Part shown: one piece after another, positions 33,750 to 42,684 of the stretch
Numbering within the stretch: position 1 is the first letter of the stretch
Layout: every line of letters begins with the position of its first letter
Assembly (NCBI GenBank): GCA_945890205.1
Contig: CAMDCL010000008.1
Coordinates: forward strand, 1 to 43,761
DNA from: Bifidobacterium breve
Lineage (GTDB): Bacteria; Actinomycetota; Actinomycetes; Nanopelagicales; Nanopelagicaceae
Length of the DNA stretch: 43,761 bases
Direction of reading: 5' to 3'
Notes under the pieces: generated by a model
Database searches by the model: none
The model's input: the letters and a program-made list of their open reading frames with translations, nothing else
What the model was told of the DNA's origin: nothing
Made by a program: the position numbers and the translations under genes

Positions 33750-35357
33750 ATGAAATCCTCACCGTGGTGGAAAGAGGCCACGATCTATCAGATCTACCCA
33801 CGATCTTTTTTTGATAGCAATGGTGATGGTGTAGGGGATTTACAAGGTATTACATCTAAGTTGCAGCATGTACAAGATTTAGGTGTAGATGCAATTTGGT
33901 TAAGTCCATTTTATAAATCCCCCAACAAAGATGGTGGGTACGATGTTGCCGATCCACGCGATGTGGATCCTCGCTTTGGAAATCTTGATGATGTAAAAAA
34001 GTTGATTGAGGTCGCACATTCATTGAATTTAAAGGTGCTAGTTGATGTTGTCCCCAATCACTTTTCTGATCAGCACATCTGGTTCCAACAGGCGTTAAAG
34101 GCAGGACGCGGCTCTCCTGAACGGGCTCGCTTCCACTTTTATGATCCCAATCAGGATGGAACTCCACCCAATAACTGGATCTCACTCTTTGGTGGACCCT
34201 CATGGACCCAGGTTGATGATGGGCAGTTTTACCTCCACCTCTTTGATTCATCTCAACCAGATCTCAATTGGGATAATCCAGATGTAGCTAATGATTATGA
34301 AAAAACCTTACGCTTTTGGTTGGATCTGGGAGTTGATGGTTTCCGAATAGATGTTGCACATGGTTTAGTAAAAGAGAACCTGTTAACCAATCATCCAAAT
34401 CCTCAGGGAATTAGCGATGCGCTACGACTTGATGTTTCGATGGACCCAGAGATACGAAATGCGCTACTGCCCACAGTTCCATACTTCGATCGACAAGGTG
34501 TCCATGAGATTTATCGTCAATGGCGCAAACTCTTTGACTCATACAAAGATCGAGAGATATTGGCGGTTGCAGAGGCCTGGGTGCATCCACCAGTTAACGC
34601 AACACGATATGTTCGAAGTGATGAGCTACATCAGGTATTTAACTTTGATCTTCTGGATGCACAATTTGATTCAGATACGCTCTACTCGATAGTCACACGT
34701 TCCATCGAGTTAATGGAAAGCGTTGGAGCCCTTCCAACCTGGGCTCTGAGCAACCATGACTCTCCACGAGTCGCATCCCGGATTGGCGAAATTCAGGCGC
34801 GAGCATTAGCCCTCTTTGTTTTTGCACTGCCAGGTTCTTGTTATGTTTTTGCCGGTCAGGAGCTAGGACTTCCCGATGGAGATATTCCAGATAGCTCGCG
34901 ACAAGATCCAATTTATTTAAGGACTAATGGAAAACAAAAGGGTCGCGATGGGGCACGAGTGCCTCTTCCGTGGTCAGGTGAATCAGCTCCATTTGGATTT
35001 ACAACTGGCACACCGTGGTTGCCTTTGACTGACAAATGGAGAGAATTAACCGTTGAAAAGCAAAATGTAGATCCCAAGAGCACATTAAATCTCTATCGAA
35101 CAGCGTTGAAACTGAGATCAGATCACCTGATTGGGCAGGGTGAGATCAGCTGGCTTGAGTCACCACAACATGGTTCGAAGAGTTCATCATTATTGGCGGT
35201 ACGTCGAGGCAATGTGTCAATTTATATGAACCTCTCTAATTCGCCGATTGAGGTGGAGATCACCGGAAAACTTCTCATCGTAAGCGCTGGAGTAGTCGAT
35301 GCCCGTGATGGAAAGATCATAATTCCAGCCATTTCAACCATCTGGGTGCATCACTAA
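33750..35357 (+). CDS. GH13 alpha-glucosidase (second copy)
   Basis: A 535-aa paralogue of the GH13 enzyme at 6805-8481 with the same signatures: QIYPRSFFDSNGDGVGD at 14-30, VVPNH at 100-104, nucleophile Asp201 in GFRIDVAHG, acid/base Glu275 in VAEAW, and His336-Asp337 in SNHD. No signal peptide, so it acts on imported oligosaccharides. The second residue of the usual NNHD is Ser here. It stands alone with its own promoter and a possible operator, unlike the first copy, which sits in a housekeeping run; the two may differ in regulation or in linkage preference. Confidence 0.93.
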   Translation: MKSSPWWKEATIYQIYPRSFFDSNGDGVGDLQGITSKLQHVQDLGVDAIWLSPFYKSPNKDGGYDVADPRDVDPRFGNLDDVKKLIEVAHSLNLKVLVDVVPNHFSDQHIWFQQALKAGRGSPERARFHFYDPNQDGTPPNNWISLFGGPSWTQVDDGQFYLHLFDSSQPDLNWDNPDVANDYEKTLRFWLDLGVDGFRIDVAHGLVKENLLTNHPNPQGISDALRLDVSMDPEIRNALLPTVPYFDRQGVHEIYRQWRKLFDSYKDREILAVAEAWVHPPVNATRYVRSDELHQVFNFDLLDAQFDSDTLYSIVTRSIELMESVGALPTWALSNHDSPRVASRIGEIQARALALFVFALPGSCYVFAGQELGLPDGDIPDSSRQDPIYLRTNGKQKGRDGARVPLPWSGESAPFGFTTGTPWLPLTDKWRELTVEKQNVDPKSTLNLYRTALKLRSDHLIGQGEISWLESPQHGSKSSSLLAVRRGNVSIYMNLSNSPIEVEITGKLLIVSAGVVDARDGKIIIPAISTIWVHH

Positions 35358-35373
35358 CTGGCACAATACCGCA

Positions 35374-36285
35374 ATGGAATCTACGACCATTTGGCTATTG
35401 ACCCTTGGCATACTCTCTGTAGTAATTGTCTTTGATCTCATTCTTGCGATTATTCGTCGTAACAAAGAGACAAGTATGACCGAGGCAGGTATCTGGACAG
35501 CTGTCTATGTTTCGGCTGCGATTGCCTTTGGAATTTTAATGCCTAACTGGACCACAGATCCAAATGCTCAAAAAGAGTTTTTTGCTGGATGGTTGACCGA
35601 GTACGCACTTTCAGTAGATAACATCTTCGTCTTTGTCATTATCCTCAGTAGATTGCAGGTTGAAAAAACAAAACAACAGCTGGTGCTTTTACTTGGAATC
35701 ATTATTGCCCTGTTGCTGCGTGGTGGATTTATTGCAGCAGGAAGTGCAATTATTGAAAGATTCTCTGGCGCTTTCTTTATCTTTGGAGCCTTCCTAATCT
35801 TTACCGCTTATCGACTTCTGGTGGAAGACAAGGGTGAAGAAGAGTGGAAGGAAGATCGAGTTATTACCTTTATGCGATCAAAGGGTGCAACAACCTTCTT
35901 CATCGCTTTAGTCTCTCTTGGATTTACCGATTTAGTCTTTGCATTGGACTCAATTCCTGCCATCTTTGGAATTACACGCGATCCTTATATCGTTGTATGC
36001 GCAAATATCTTTGCGTTAATGGGCCTTCGCCAGCTGTACTTTTTGCTACAAGGTTTATTGCAGCGCTTGGTATACCTCTCAAAGGGTCTTTCCTTTATCC
36101 TGGCATTTATTGGATTTAAGATGTTTATAGAGGCTTTCCATGGCGTTGGAATTTATGAGATTTTCGGTGTTGCACTTCCAAGCGTGCCAATTGAGGTTAG
36201 CCTCTTTGTGATTGTTGCGGCGTTAACAGTTACAGCTGTAGCTAGCCTTACAGCAACACGTAAAGATGGAAGTGAGATCCTTTAG
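35374..36285 (+). CDS. TerC-family integral membrane protein
   Basis: A 303-aa membrane protein with about eight helices and the TerC motifs: SVDNIFVFVII (first acidic motif) and FTDLVFALDSIPAIFGITRDP (second). TerC/Alx proteins are linked to tellurite resistance and, more recently, manganese efflux and metalation of exported proteins. The gene follows the glucosidase by 16 nt on the same strand but is functionally unrelated. Its stop overlaps the convergent hpf gene by 4 nt. Confidence 0.92.
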   Translation: MESTTIWLLTLGILSVVIVFDLILAIIRRNKETSMTEAGIWTAVYVSAAIAFGILMPNWTTDPNAQKEFFAGWLTEYALSVDNIFVFVIILSRLQVEKTKQQLVLLLGIIIALLLRGGFIAAGSAIIERFSGAFFIFGAFLIFTAYRLLVEDKGEEEWKEDRVITFMRSKGATTFFIALVSLGFTDLVFALDSIPAIFGITRDPYIVVCANIFALMGLRQLYFLLQGLLQRLVYLSKGLSFILAFIGFKMFIEAFHGVGIYEIFGVALPSVPIEVSLFVIVAALTVTAVASLTATRKDGSEIL

Positions 36286-36623
36286 ATCTCAGTTTTCATC
36301 TTTCGTAGGGTTTGGCGATCATAATCCTTGGATTTCTCATGGATCTTTCTGATCTGTAGGGCAAAGGCTTTGATCGCAATATCAAAGGCTGCTACATCAT
36401 TAAACTCTGCCGCCTCTGCTCTAATTAATGGACCTGAGCCGTGTGAGGTTAAAAAAACTTTATGCTTATGCTTTCCTTGATGAGGGTTAGCTTCATGAAG
36501 AACTTCAACTTCGACGCGATCAATCACAACATTAAATCGCTCCATGCTGTTAAGTTTTTCAGTTGCTATCTCTTTAAAATCTTCAGCCAAATCTGCGTTG
36601 CGTGTATGAATTTGTATCTTCAT
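36282..36623 (-). CDS. hpf: Ribosome hibernation promoting factor, short form
   Basis: A 113-aa HPF/RaiA-like protein: M-K-I-Q-I-H-T-R-N-A start, the HEANPHQGKHKHKVFLTS strand pair, the AEAAEFNDVAAFDIAIKA helix and the IRKIHEKSKDYDRQ basic tail. It lacks the C-terminal dimerisation domain of the long HPF usual in Gram-positive bacteria. The ATG is 6 nt after TACCCT (36630-36635), a leaderless-type start. Confidence 0.85.
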   Translation of the reverse strand: MKIQIHTRNADLAEDFKEIATEKLNSMERFNVVIDRVEVEVLHEANPHQGKHKHKVFLTSHGSGPLIRAEAAEFNDVAAFDIAIKAFALQIRKIHEKSKDYDRQTLRKMKTEI

Positions 36624-36624
36624 A

Positions 36625-37008
36625 TTAGAAGGGTAGTACTAATACCACCGCTGTCGCTATAGCTGCTAGAAGAAAGGATTTTCCAAGGATCTTGAGCGCG
36701 GTCTTTCGATCAGCGGCTCTGTCCTCTTTACTTGCAACTCTCTTAATATCGCCCATCTTACCAACATTGAAGGTGCCGGCAAACCCATAGGCTAAGCAAA
36801 ACTTAGAGCGAGATTGCACAAAACCAACGGAGGCAACCATCAAGGGAAAGAAGATTCCTAGACGTATCTCTGTCGGTGTATCTACGGTGTTAAATGTCAG
36901 CAAGGTCACTACTGTGAAAAATAAACCTACTAGAGCAACCAGCTGTCTTTTGCGAACTTCGCCCTTACCTATGTTGCAACTTCCGGGTATGTACTGAACC
37001 TCAGGCAT
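36625..37008 (-). CDS. Small membrane protein of unknown family (127 aa)
   Basis: 127 aa with two hydrophobic segments (about 27-43 and 50-63), a C-terminal one (about 108-125), and conserved-looking blocks CNIGKGEVRKRQL and RSKFCLAYGFAGTFNVGKMGDIKRV. No family recognised. The frame is open up to 37053, but the ATG at 37008 overlaps the stop of the 49-aa gene (ATGCCTGA), which suggests coupling; ATGs at 37020 and 37026 are alternatives. Confidence 0.65.
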   Translation of the reverse strand: MPEVQYIPGSCNIGKGEVRKRQLVALVGLFFTVVTLLTFNTVDTPTEIRLGIFFPLMVASVGFVQSRSKFCLAYGFAGTFNVGKMGDIKRVASKEDRAADRKTALKILGKSFLLAAIATAVVLVLPF

Positions 37009-37150
37009 CTTCAAATTCATCTTCATCAACCCAGGTGTCGGCAACCGACTCATCCTGATGTTCTATCCAAGACAAAAAAGAGGCAACAGCGCGAAAAGCC
37101 AGCACCGTCACCGTTAACGCTGCGAAGGTTCGACGTAAGGCTTTGAACAT
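37001..37150 (-). CDS. Small membrane-anchored acidic protein (49 aa)
   Basis: 49 aa: basic start MFKALRR, one hydrophobic helix (about 9-27), then an acidic tail (HQDESVADTWVDEDEFEDA). The larger open frame reaches 37246 inside the PLP-enzyme gene and is not credible. The ATG at 37150 is 6 nt after TATTTT, a leaderless-type -10, and the stop overlaps the next start. Function unknown; the acidic cytosolic or surface tail is its only striking feature. Confidence 0.55.
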   Translation of the reverse strand: MFKALRRTFAALTVTVLAFRAVASFLSWIEHQDESVADTWVDEDEFEDA

Positions 37151-37184
37151 AGGATAAAAATACTCTCTATTGCTGAAAAAATCT

Positions 37185-38240
37185 TTATAAAGAGGTGAGA
37201 GCCTGCTCGATATCCTGCCAAATATCATCAACATGCTCGCATCCAACTGAGAGGCGAATCAACTGTTCAGGAACTGATGGACTTTCTCCCGCCCAGCGAC
37301 GCCGACGTTCCCATAGTGACTCGACACCACCGAGGCTGGTTGCATAAACAATCAATCGTGATGACTGGCAGACCTTGTCCGCCTGCTCCGCACTTCCATC
37401 AATCTCGAAGGAGATAACCGCTCCAAATCCTGGGTAACGAACCTTGGTGATCTTTGCATGAGCTTGTAAGCGAGGTAGTAACCGCTGCGCATTGCTCTCG
37501 GAGGCTCTAAAGCGAACAGGGAATGTGCGTAGCCCTCGCAAGGCAAGCCATGCCTCAAAGGGGCCAGGGATAGCACCATTGAAACGACGAGCCTCTTCTA
37601 AACGCTTATACAAGGCGGTATCTGCGGTTGAAAGTGAGCCGATTACAACATCGCTGTGACCTGCTAAAAACTTTGTGACAGAGTGCATGACAACATCAGC
37701 ACCCATCGATAAGGGTTGCTGAACAAGTGGTGTTGCAAATGTGTTATCAACACCAACTCCAATCGAAAGTTTCTTAGCAGCAGCGATAATTGTTGGAAGC
37801 TCTGCAAGATCAAGACATGGATTTGTTGGAGACTCCAACCACACTAAGGCTGCACCCTTCATGGCAGCGATAACTTCAGCTGTATTTGTAATATCTACAA
37901 AACGAACCTCTAGACGTCCTGATGCATGATGTTGGTTAAGCAATCCCATGGTTCCGCTGTAGCCCTGATTTGATGCAACGACAGGTGCGCCAATCGGCAA
38001 AATTGAAAAGACGGCGCTGATCGCTGCCATTCCCGATGAGAAGGAGAGAGTTTGTCCACCTTCTAACTCCGAGATTGCAGCTTCAAGTGCGCTCCAACTT
38101 TCATTTCCGTATCGACCATAACCGACCGGTCCACCTGCATGGTAAGTCGACGAAACAACTATTGGTGGATTCATGGAAGCATCAGGTGCAGCTTCGGGAC
38201 GGCCTGCTGTAATCGCCGATGTCTCAGGATGATGGTTCAT
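37185..38240 (-). CDS. Cystathionine gamma-lyase/synthase family PLP enzyme
   Basis: A 351-aa member of the Cys/Met metabolism PLP family. The PLP lysine is Lys190 in HSVTKFLAGHSDV; FSSGMAAISAV, ESPTNPCLDL and GVDNTFATP are further family blocks. It may act as cystathionine gamma-synthase, gamma-lyase or methionine gamma-lyase; sequence alone does not decide. It is about 30 residues shorter than usual members (380-400 aa). The ATG is 6 nt after TAGACT, whose TAG ends the upstream FAD enzyme gene. Together with the PatB-like enzyme it makes a sulfur amino-acid group. Confidence 0.88.
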   Translation of the reverse strand: MNHHPETSAITAGRPEAAPDASMNPPIVVSSTYHAGGPVGYGRYGNESWSALEAAISELEGGQTLSFSSGMAAISAVFSILPIGAPVVASNQGYSGTMGLLNQHHASGRLEVRFVDITNTAEVIAAMKGAALVWLESPTNPCLDLAELPTIIAAAKKLSIGVGVDNTFATPLVQQPLSMGADVVMHSVTKFLAGHSDVVIGSLSTADTALYKRLEEARRFNGAIPGPFEAWLALRGLRTFPVRFRASESNAQRLLPRLQAHAKITKVRYPGFGAVISFEIDGSAEQADKVCQSSRLIVYATSLGGVESLWERRRRWAGESPSVPEQLIRLSVGCEHVDDIWQDIEQALTSL

Positions 38241-38246
38241 GACAGA

Positions 38247-38252
38247 AGTCTA
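38247..38252 (-). promoter_or_regulatory. TAGACT -10 element built on a stop codon (gamma-family PLP gene)
   Basis: The TAG stop of the FAD oxidoreductase plus ACT forms TAGACT, 6 nt before the next ATG. The surrounding 9 bases TTAGACTTC are identical to those before argG. Confidence 0.55.
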
Positions 38253-39758
38253 ATTGTTAGAAAGGATTGCCATAGCCGCATTATGGCCAGGAATCCCGCT
38301 TACTCCCCCGCCTCGTACCGCACCTGCTCCACAAATGAAGATTCGAGGATCATCGGTCTCCACACCCCACGATTGTTGTGTTCCATCCTCGCGAAAGGGC
38401 ATCGACAAATCCTTATGAAAGATATTGCCTCTCGGCAAGGCGATCGCTTCCTCAATATCAAGTGGGGTTTTAACCTCAATGGCTGCAATTAGATCTTCAA
38501 TCGGCTCAGCCAAATAGTCATTTAAAGAGGACAGGGCTGATTTAATCGCCAGATCGCGCGCTGCATCATTATCTCTATCAAATAATGCTGCCGGAGTATG
38601 TAGACCAAAGAGAGTTAAGGTTTGATAACCAGCATCTTGTAACTCCTGTCCCAATATCGATGGATCGGTCAAGGTGTGGCAGTACATCTCAATCGGCATC
38701 TTTTCTGGCATGACACCAGCTTGTGCAGCTTTAAACACTGCTTCAAATTGAGTAAAGCTCTCATTTGCGTGAAATGTTCCGGCAAATGCAAGACGCGGAT
38801 CCATTCCCGACTTTAACTGCGGCAATCTCTTTAACAAGATATTGATTTTAAGTTGAGAACCATCAAGGCTTTTAGGTGCAGATGTTCCACGAAGTTTAGC
38901 TAATACTTGCGGGGCAGCATTTGAAAGAAGATATTGACCCGTTACTACCTCTCCTGATTCAATCGAGACTTCTACCCCAGTATCAGTTGATAAAACCTGT
39001 GTTGCTTTCGAGTTCAGTGAAATCTCAACTCCACTTTCTGTAGCAACTCTTACTAACTCATTGACCAGAGCGCCCATTCCACCCTTTGGGACCTTCCATT
39101 CTCCTGTGCCATTTCCAATGAGATGGTACAAAAAGCAGATATTTGCTTGTAGATCAAAGGCGGATGCAAAGGTTCCAATCAGTGCATCGGTAAGTACCAC
39201 ACCTTGCACAACATCATTAGCAAATCTATCTGTAATGACCTTGCCGATCGGCTCTTCAACGAGGTACTGCCAGGTCGAATCTAAATCAATCTGCTTTCGT
39301 AACTGACTGCGAGTCTTTAAGGGCTCGAGAAGGGTTGGAGCAATTCGTTCAGCAAACTGGGCAACCTCAGCATAAAAATTCCGCCAAGCCTGTCCCTCTT
39401 TTCCAGAAGGATCGATTTCATTAAATGATTGCTCCGTCTTTGCATCCCATGTTCTGGACACATATAGGCCTTTGTTTTCTCCGTATGGCGTGTAGCTAGA
39501 GACCTCACGTGAAACACATTCAAATGACAGACCCAGGTCGGCCACAATCTTGTCCGGCAATAATGCAATCAAGTACGAGTAACGGGATAAATTTGCATCA
39601 TATTGCGGGAAAGCTCTGACGCTCTGAGAAGCACCGCCTATCTCGGGGTTGGCCTCAAGAACTCTGACTGATTTACCTGCACGAGCTAAGTATGTTGCTG
39701 CAATCAAGCCATTATGTCCACCACCAATGATGACAACATCATACTTTTTGTCTGGCAT
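38250..39758 (-). CDS. FAD-dependent oxidoreductase, phytoene desaturase/PYROXD2-like
   Basis: 502 aa with an N-terminal dinucleotide fold (VVIIGGGHNGLIAATYLARAG, GGGHNG at 12-17), VLEANPEIGGAS, the substrate-domain KGGMGALVNEL block and the C-terminal FAD motif IFICGAGAVRGGGVSGIPGHNAA. This fits the PYROXD2/CrtI-like amine-oxidoreductase superfamily; no carotenoid gene is near, so a carotenoid role is not supported. The ATG follows the PatB-like stop with no gap. Substrate unknown. Confidence 0.87.
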   Translation of the reverse strand: MPDKKYDVVIIGGGHNGLIAATYLARAGKSVRVLEANPEIGGASQSVRAFPQYDANLSRYSYLIALLPDKIVADLGLSFECVSREVSSYTPYGENKGLYVSRTWDAKTEQSFNEIDPSGKEGQAWRNFYAEVAQFAERIAPTLLEPLKTRSQLRKQIDLDSTWQYLVEEPIGKVITDRFANDVVQGVVLTDALIGTFASAFDLQANICFLYHLIGNGTGEWKVPKGGMGALVNELVRVATESGVEISLNSKATQVLSTDTGVEVSIESGEVVTGQYLLSNAAPQVLAKLRGTSAPKSLDGSQLKINILLKRLPQLKSGMDPRLAFAGTFHANESFTQFEAVFKAAQAGVMPEKMPIEMYCHTLTDPSILGQELQDAGYQTLTLFGLHTPAALFDRDNDAARDLAIKSALSSLNDYLAEPIEDLIAAIEVKTPLDIEEAIALPRGNIFHKDLSMPFREDGTQQSWGVETDDPRIFICGAGAVRGGGVSGIPGHNAAMAILSNN

Positions 39759-40922
39759 TTATATCGCTCTAGATATCCGGTGAATCGCTTCGGTAATTAT
39801 CGTTGGACTAGTTGCAAAGTTTAAACGAACATATTGAGAGCTTTGCTTGCCAAAGGTGTGGCCTGCATTAAATGCCACGCGGCCCTTCTCGATCAGGGTA
39901 ATTGATGGATCATCTCCTAGATTGAGAGCTTCCAGATCCAACCAGGCTAAATAACTGTTATCCGGTATGTGGTATCGAACTGATGGAAGTTGAGAACTTA
40001 GTAACTCCTTAATCATATGTCGATTATGGTCAAGATTTTCCATTACCGTATCCAACCAAACCTCACCTTCGGCAAAGGCGATGGCGGTTGCAAACCCTCC
40101 CAAAAGCGATGCGCGATAGTGAACCGCCATTGGCATCGTTGCTAACTTACTCTTCATATCTTCATTTTGAGAGACAATAATTGCGCACTTTAGCCCGGCG
40201 ATATTCCAGCCCTTAGATGCTGCCGTAACTGTTATAGCGACCGCTTCTGCATCTGGCCCTAAGCTCAACATCGGAGTAAAGGTGTTGCCTTTAAAGGTAA
40301 GAGGTGCATGAATCTCATCGCTGATTATCAAGACCTCGTAACGTTTAGCTAATGCAACTAATCGCAGTAGCTCCTCTTTGCTATAGATGCGCCCCAACGG
40401 ATTGTGTGGGCTACATAAAATGTGAACCTTCAATCCAGATGCATAGGCTTTTTCAATGCCATCCCAGTTGATCTCCCAGGGATTTCTGGATTCATCACCC
40501 GTGCGTTCAAAGGGAACATCCACAAGATTTAACTTGGTCTCATTAATCCAGTTATAGAAGTTGTGATAAACCGGAGAGCTCAAAAGAATTGAGTCTCCAG
40601 GTTGTGTGAACACCCGAAGAATCTCAACTACGGCAACTCCCACATCGGTAGCGGCACGTACCTGTAGAGGGTCAACCTCCCAGTTCCAACGAGTTCCGGC
40701 AAAGTGGGCAAAGCCTGCACCCAACTCTGGAATAGCTCCTAGGTATCCAAGATCTGATCGTGCAACCATTTCAGATAACAACTCGCGAATAGGTTGGGCA
40801 ACGGGAAAATCCATCTCAGCAACTGGCAAAGGGAGAACATCATTGGGAAATCCACGCCACTTTTCACTGCGATGGGTCTGTAGCTCTGCCAAGTTAGGTG
40901 CTGAAACCGAATGATCGCTCAT
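39759..40922 (-). CDS. PatB/MalY-type aminotransferase (cystathionine beta-lyase)
   Basis: 387-aa fold-type I PLP enzyme. PLP lysine Lys237 lies in TAASKGWNIAGLKCA, the PatB/MalY signature, and CSPHNPLGR and ISDEIHAPL are conserved blocks. It probably cleaves cystathionine to homocysteine, pyruvate and ammonia. ATGs exist at 40928 and 40922; the second is chosen because TAGCCT (40930-40935) is 7 nt before it. It is followed directly by the FAD enzyme gene and preceded by the LacI-type gene, 15 nt away. Confidence 0.9.
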   Translation of the reverse strand: MSDHSVSAPNLAELQTHRSEKWRGFPNDVLPLPVAEMDFPVAQPIRELLSEMVARSDLGYLGAIPELGAGFAHFAGTRWNWEVDPLQVRAATDVGVAVVEILRVFTQPGDSILLSSPVYHNFYNWINETKLNLVDVPFERTGDESRNPWEINWDGIEKAYASGLKVHILCSPHNPLGRIYSKEELLRLVALAKRYEVLIISDEIHAPLTFKGNTFTPMLSLGPDAEAVAITVTAASKGWNIAGLKCAIIVSQNEDMKSKLATMPMAVHYRASLLGGFATAIAFAEGEVWLDTVMENLDHNRHMIKELLSSQLPSVRYHIPDNSYLAWLDLEALNLGDDPSITLIEKGRVAFNAGHTFGKQSSQYVRLNFATSPTIITEAIHRISRAI

Positions 40923-40937
40923 GCCCATAAGGCTACA

Positions 40938-41957
40938 TCAGAGAGGTTGTTCTTCAAGAGACAACCGACGGGTGGAGTTACGAACAACAAGCGTGGTTGG
41001 CAATACAAGTGATGGCGGATCAACTACAGGCTTTCGTAATCTCTCCATAATGGACCAGGCCGCCATCTCGCCCATCAAGGTCACGGGTTGTTCGATAGTT
41101 GTTAGCTCTGAAAACTCTGCCATCTCATGTCCATCAAAACCAATAATCGAGATGTCATCAGGTGCTTTTAATCCATGACGGCGAAGTGCCTGCATCGCGC
41201 CTAACGCCATTTCATCTGATTCACAAAAGATAGCTGTTGGACGATTAGGGCGTGCCAATAAATCATCCATCGCTCGCGATGCTGTGTGCATGGTGAAATC
41301 ACCATGAATCTCGCGGGATGGCAGCCATTCCAAACCATTTTCTGCCAAGACCTGCATAAAACCTTTGCGTCGATCTTGTGGAACTGAAAAGTTAAATGGA
41401 TCATCTGGTCTTCCAGACATTAAACCAATCTTTTTGTGACCCTGATTTACCAGGTGTTGTGTTGCAGTTCTCGCCCCCGCAACATCATCAATTTTGATTG
41501 ATGCGCACTTCTCATGCTCCATTCCAACGAGTGCGATAGGGATTCCTAATGAGAGCATGGAATCAAACTCTTCCTCAGTCGGAGGCAGTGAAATCACAAT
41601 CAGCGCATCCACCCGACCCTTAAGCAGTTGGTGCTGAAAGAGACGCTCTCGACCCTTCATTTGGCTGAAGTTATAGAGCAGTAGATCTAAGCCCGCTTCA
41701 CGCAGAGCTTGTTCTGCGCCGCTGATTACCTGCGAGAAGTACCACCGTGAAATGTATGGAGCGACAACACCAACTGAGTTAGTTCTTCCATTGGTTGAAC
41801 TCTGTCGATCATTATTGAGGGGGTAATTTAACTTCTCTGCAGCTGCCATGATCTTGTCGCGGGTTTGTTGATTGACATGATGGAGTCCGCGCAGTGCACG
41901 CGAAACGGTGGCGGTAGATACACCCGCTTCTTCCGCAACCTCTTTGATACCGGCCAT
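40938..41957 (-). CDS. LacI-family transcriptional regulator
   Basis: 339 aa: N-terminal helix-turn-helix (GIKEVAEEAGVSTATVSRALRG, residues 3-24, with the hinge NYPLN nearby) and a periplasmic-binding-like effector domain (GVVAPYISRWYFSQVISGAEQ through GFDGHEMAEFSELTTIEQP). It likely senses a sugar; either alpha-glucosidase gene is a candidate target. The frame is open up to 42092, but the ATG at 41957 has a near-perfect GGAGGTG Shine-Dalgarno 5 nt upstream and gives the normal N-terminus. Confidence 0.92.
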   Translation of the reverse strand: MAGIKEVAEEAGVSTATVSRALRGLHHVNQQTRDKIMAAAEKLNYPLNNDRQSSTNGRTNSVGVVAPYISRWYFSQVISGAEQALREAGLDLLLYNFSQMKGRERLFQHQLLKGRVDALIVISLPPTEEEFDSMLSLGIPIALVGMEHEKCASIKIDDVAGARTATQHLVNQGHKKIGLMSGRPDDPFNFSVPQDRRKGFMQVLAENGLEWLPSREIHGDFTMHTASRAMDDLLARPNRPTAIFCESDEMALGAMQALRRHGLKAPDDISIIGFDGHEMAEFSELTTIEQPVTLMGEMAAWSIMERLRKPVVDPPSLVLPTTLVVRNSTRRLSLEEQPL

Positions 41958-42084
41958 TTCAACACCTCCTCCACCAGTAGAACTGCAACAAATACTGCAA
42001 GAAATTCTGTAACGACTGTAAAAGTACGGCAATGAGGCTGCAATAAGCAATACCTTAAGATCCCCAAGGGGTAGATTGGGGGGC

Positions 42085-42681
42085 ATGAGCAATCAAATTG
42101 AGACGCAAATCGATGTAACCCTGACTGAAAGAAACCGCCTCACCGCCTTTTTCCGAATCATCCTTGTGGCACCGACCTTGGTATTCCTGGCCTCATTCGC
42201 GCCAACATCTGCCTTCTCTGATGAGAGTTTGGGGGTTTATGCAGGCTTGCTCGCTCTACCTGCAGCGCTAGCTCTGGTTGTTCGCCAGGTTTATCCAAGT
42301 TATGTCTTGGCCTTTAATGATGCACTTTTGTCTTTGCAGACACGTGTTGATGCCTACTTGTTGTTGCTCACGGATGAATACCCATCAATTGAAGAAAATG
42401 ATGTTGTGAGCGTGACCTTTCCAGAGGTTGATGCACAGCAACTTAACCGTTGGTTGCCACTTGTGAAGTGGTTACTGGCACTGCCTTTGTACATCGTTGG
42501 AATTGTCTATGTAATCTATGCAGCGATTTTGACCATAATTGGTTGGTTCAGCATTTTGTTTACAGGCAATTACCCTGAATATTGTGCAGAAGGGGTTGTT
42601 GGAACAATTGCTTATTGGAACCGAGTAGTTGGCTACGCCCTATTACTTGTTACAGATGAGTATCCAACCTTCTCTTTGTAA
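42085..42681 (+). CDS. DUF4389 membrane protein
   Basis: 198 aa with four or more hydrophobic segments (about 22-40, 52-66, 124-150 and 175-192) and repeated LLLLTDEYPS / LLVTDEYPTF blocks, which are typical of DUF4389. No known biochemical role. The frame is open from a TTG at 42076; the ATG at 42085 is chosen because TAGATT lies 7 nt upstream (leaderless) and GGGGGG directly precedes it. Divergent from the LacI-type gene. Confidence 0.85.
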   Translation: MSNQIETQIDVTLTERNRLTAFFRIILVAPTLVFLASFAPTSAFSDESLGVYAGLLALPAALALVVRQVYPSYVLAFNDALLSLQTRVDAYLLLLTDEYPSIEENDVVSVTFPEVDAQQLNRWLPLVKWLLALPLYIVGIVYVIYAAILTIIGWFSILFTGNYPEYCAEGVVGTIAYWNRVVGYALLLVTDEYPTFSL

Positions 42682-42684
42682 AGG

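Noticed and set aside
38250-39758. Carotenoid desaturase (CrtI) call
   Set aside because: The sequence blocks fit PYROXD2-like enzymes equally well or better, and no crtB, crtE or rhodopsin gene lies in the window.
41975-42010. Direct repeat CTGCAA-N-CTGCAA before the LacI gene as its operator
   Set aside because: It is a direct rather than inverted repeat and lacks the central CG of LacI operators; too short to support.
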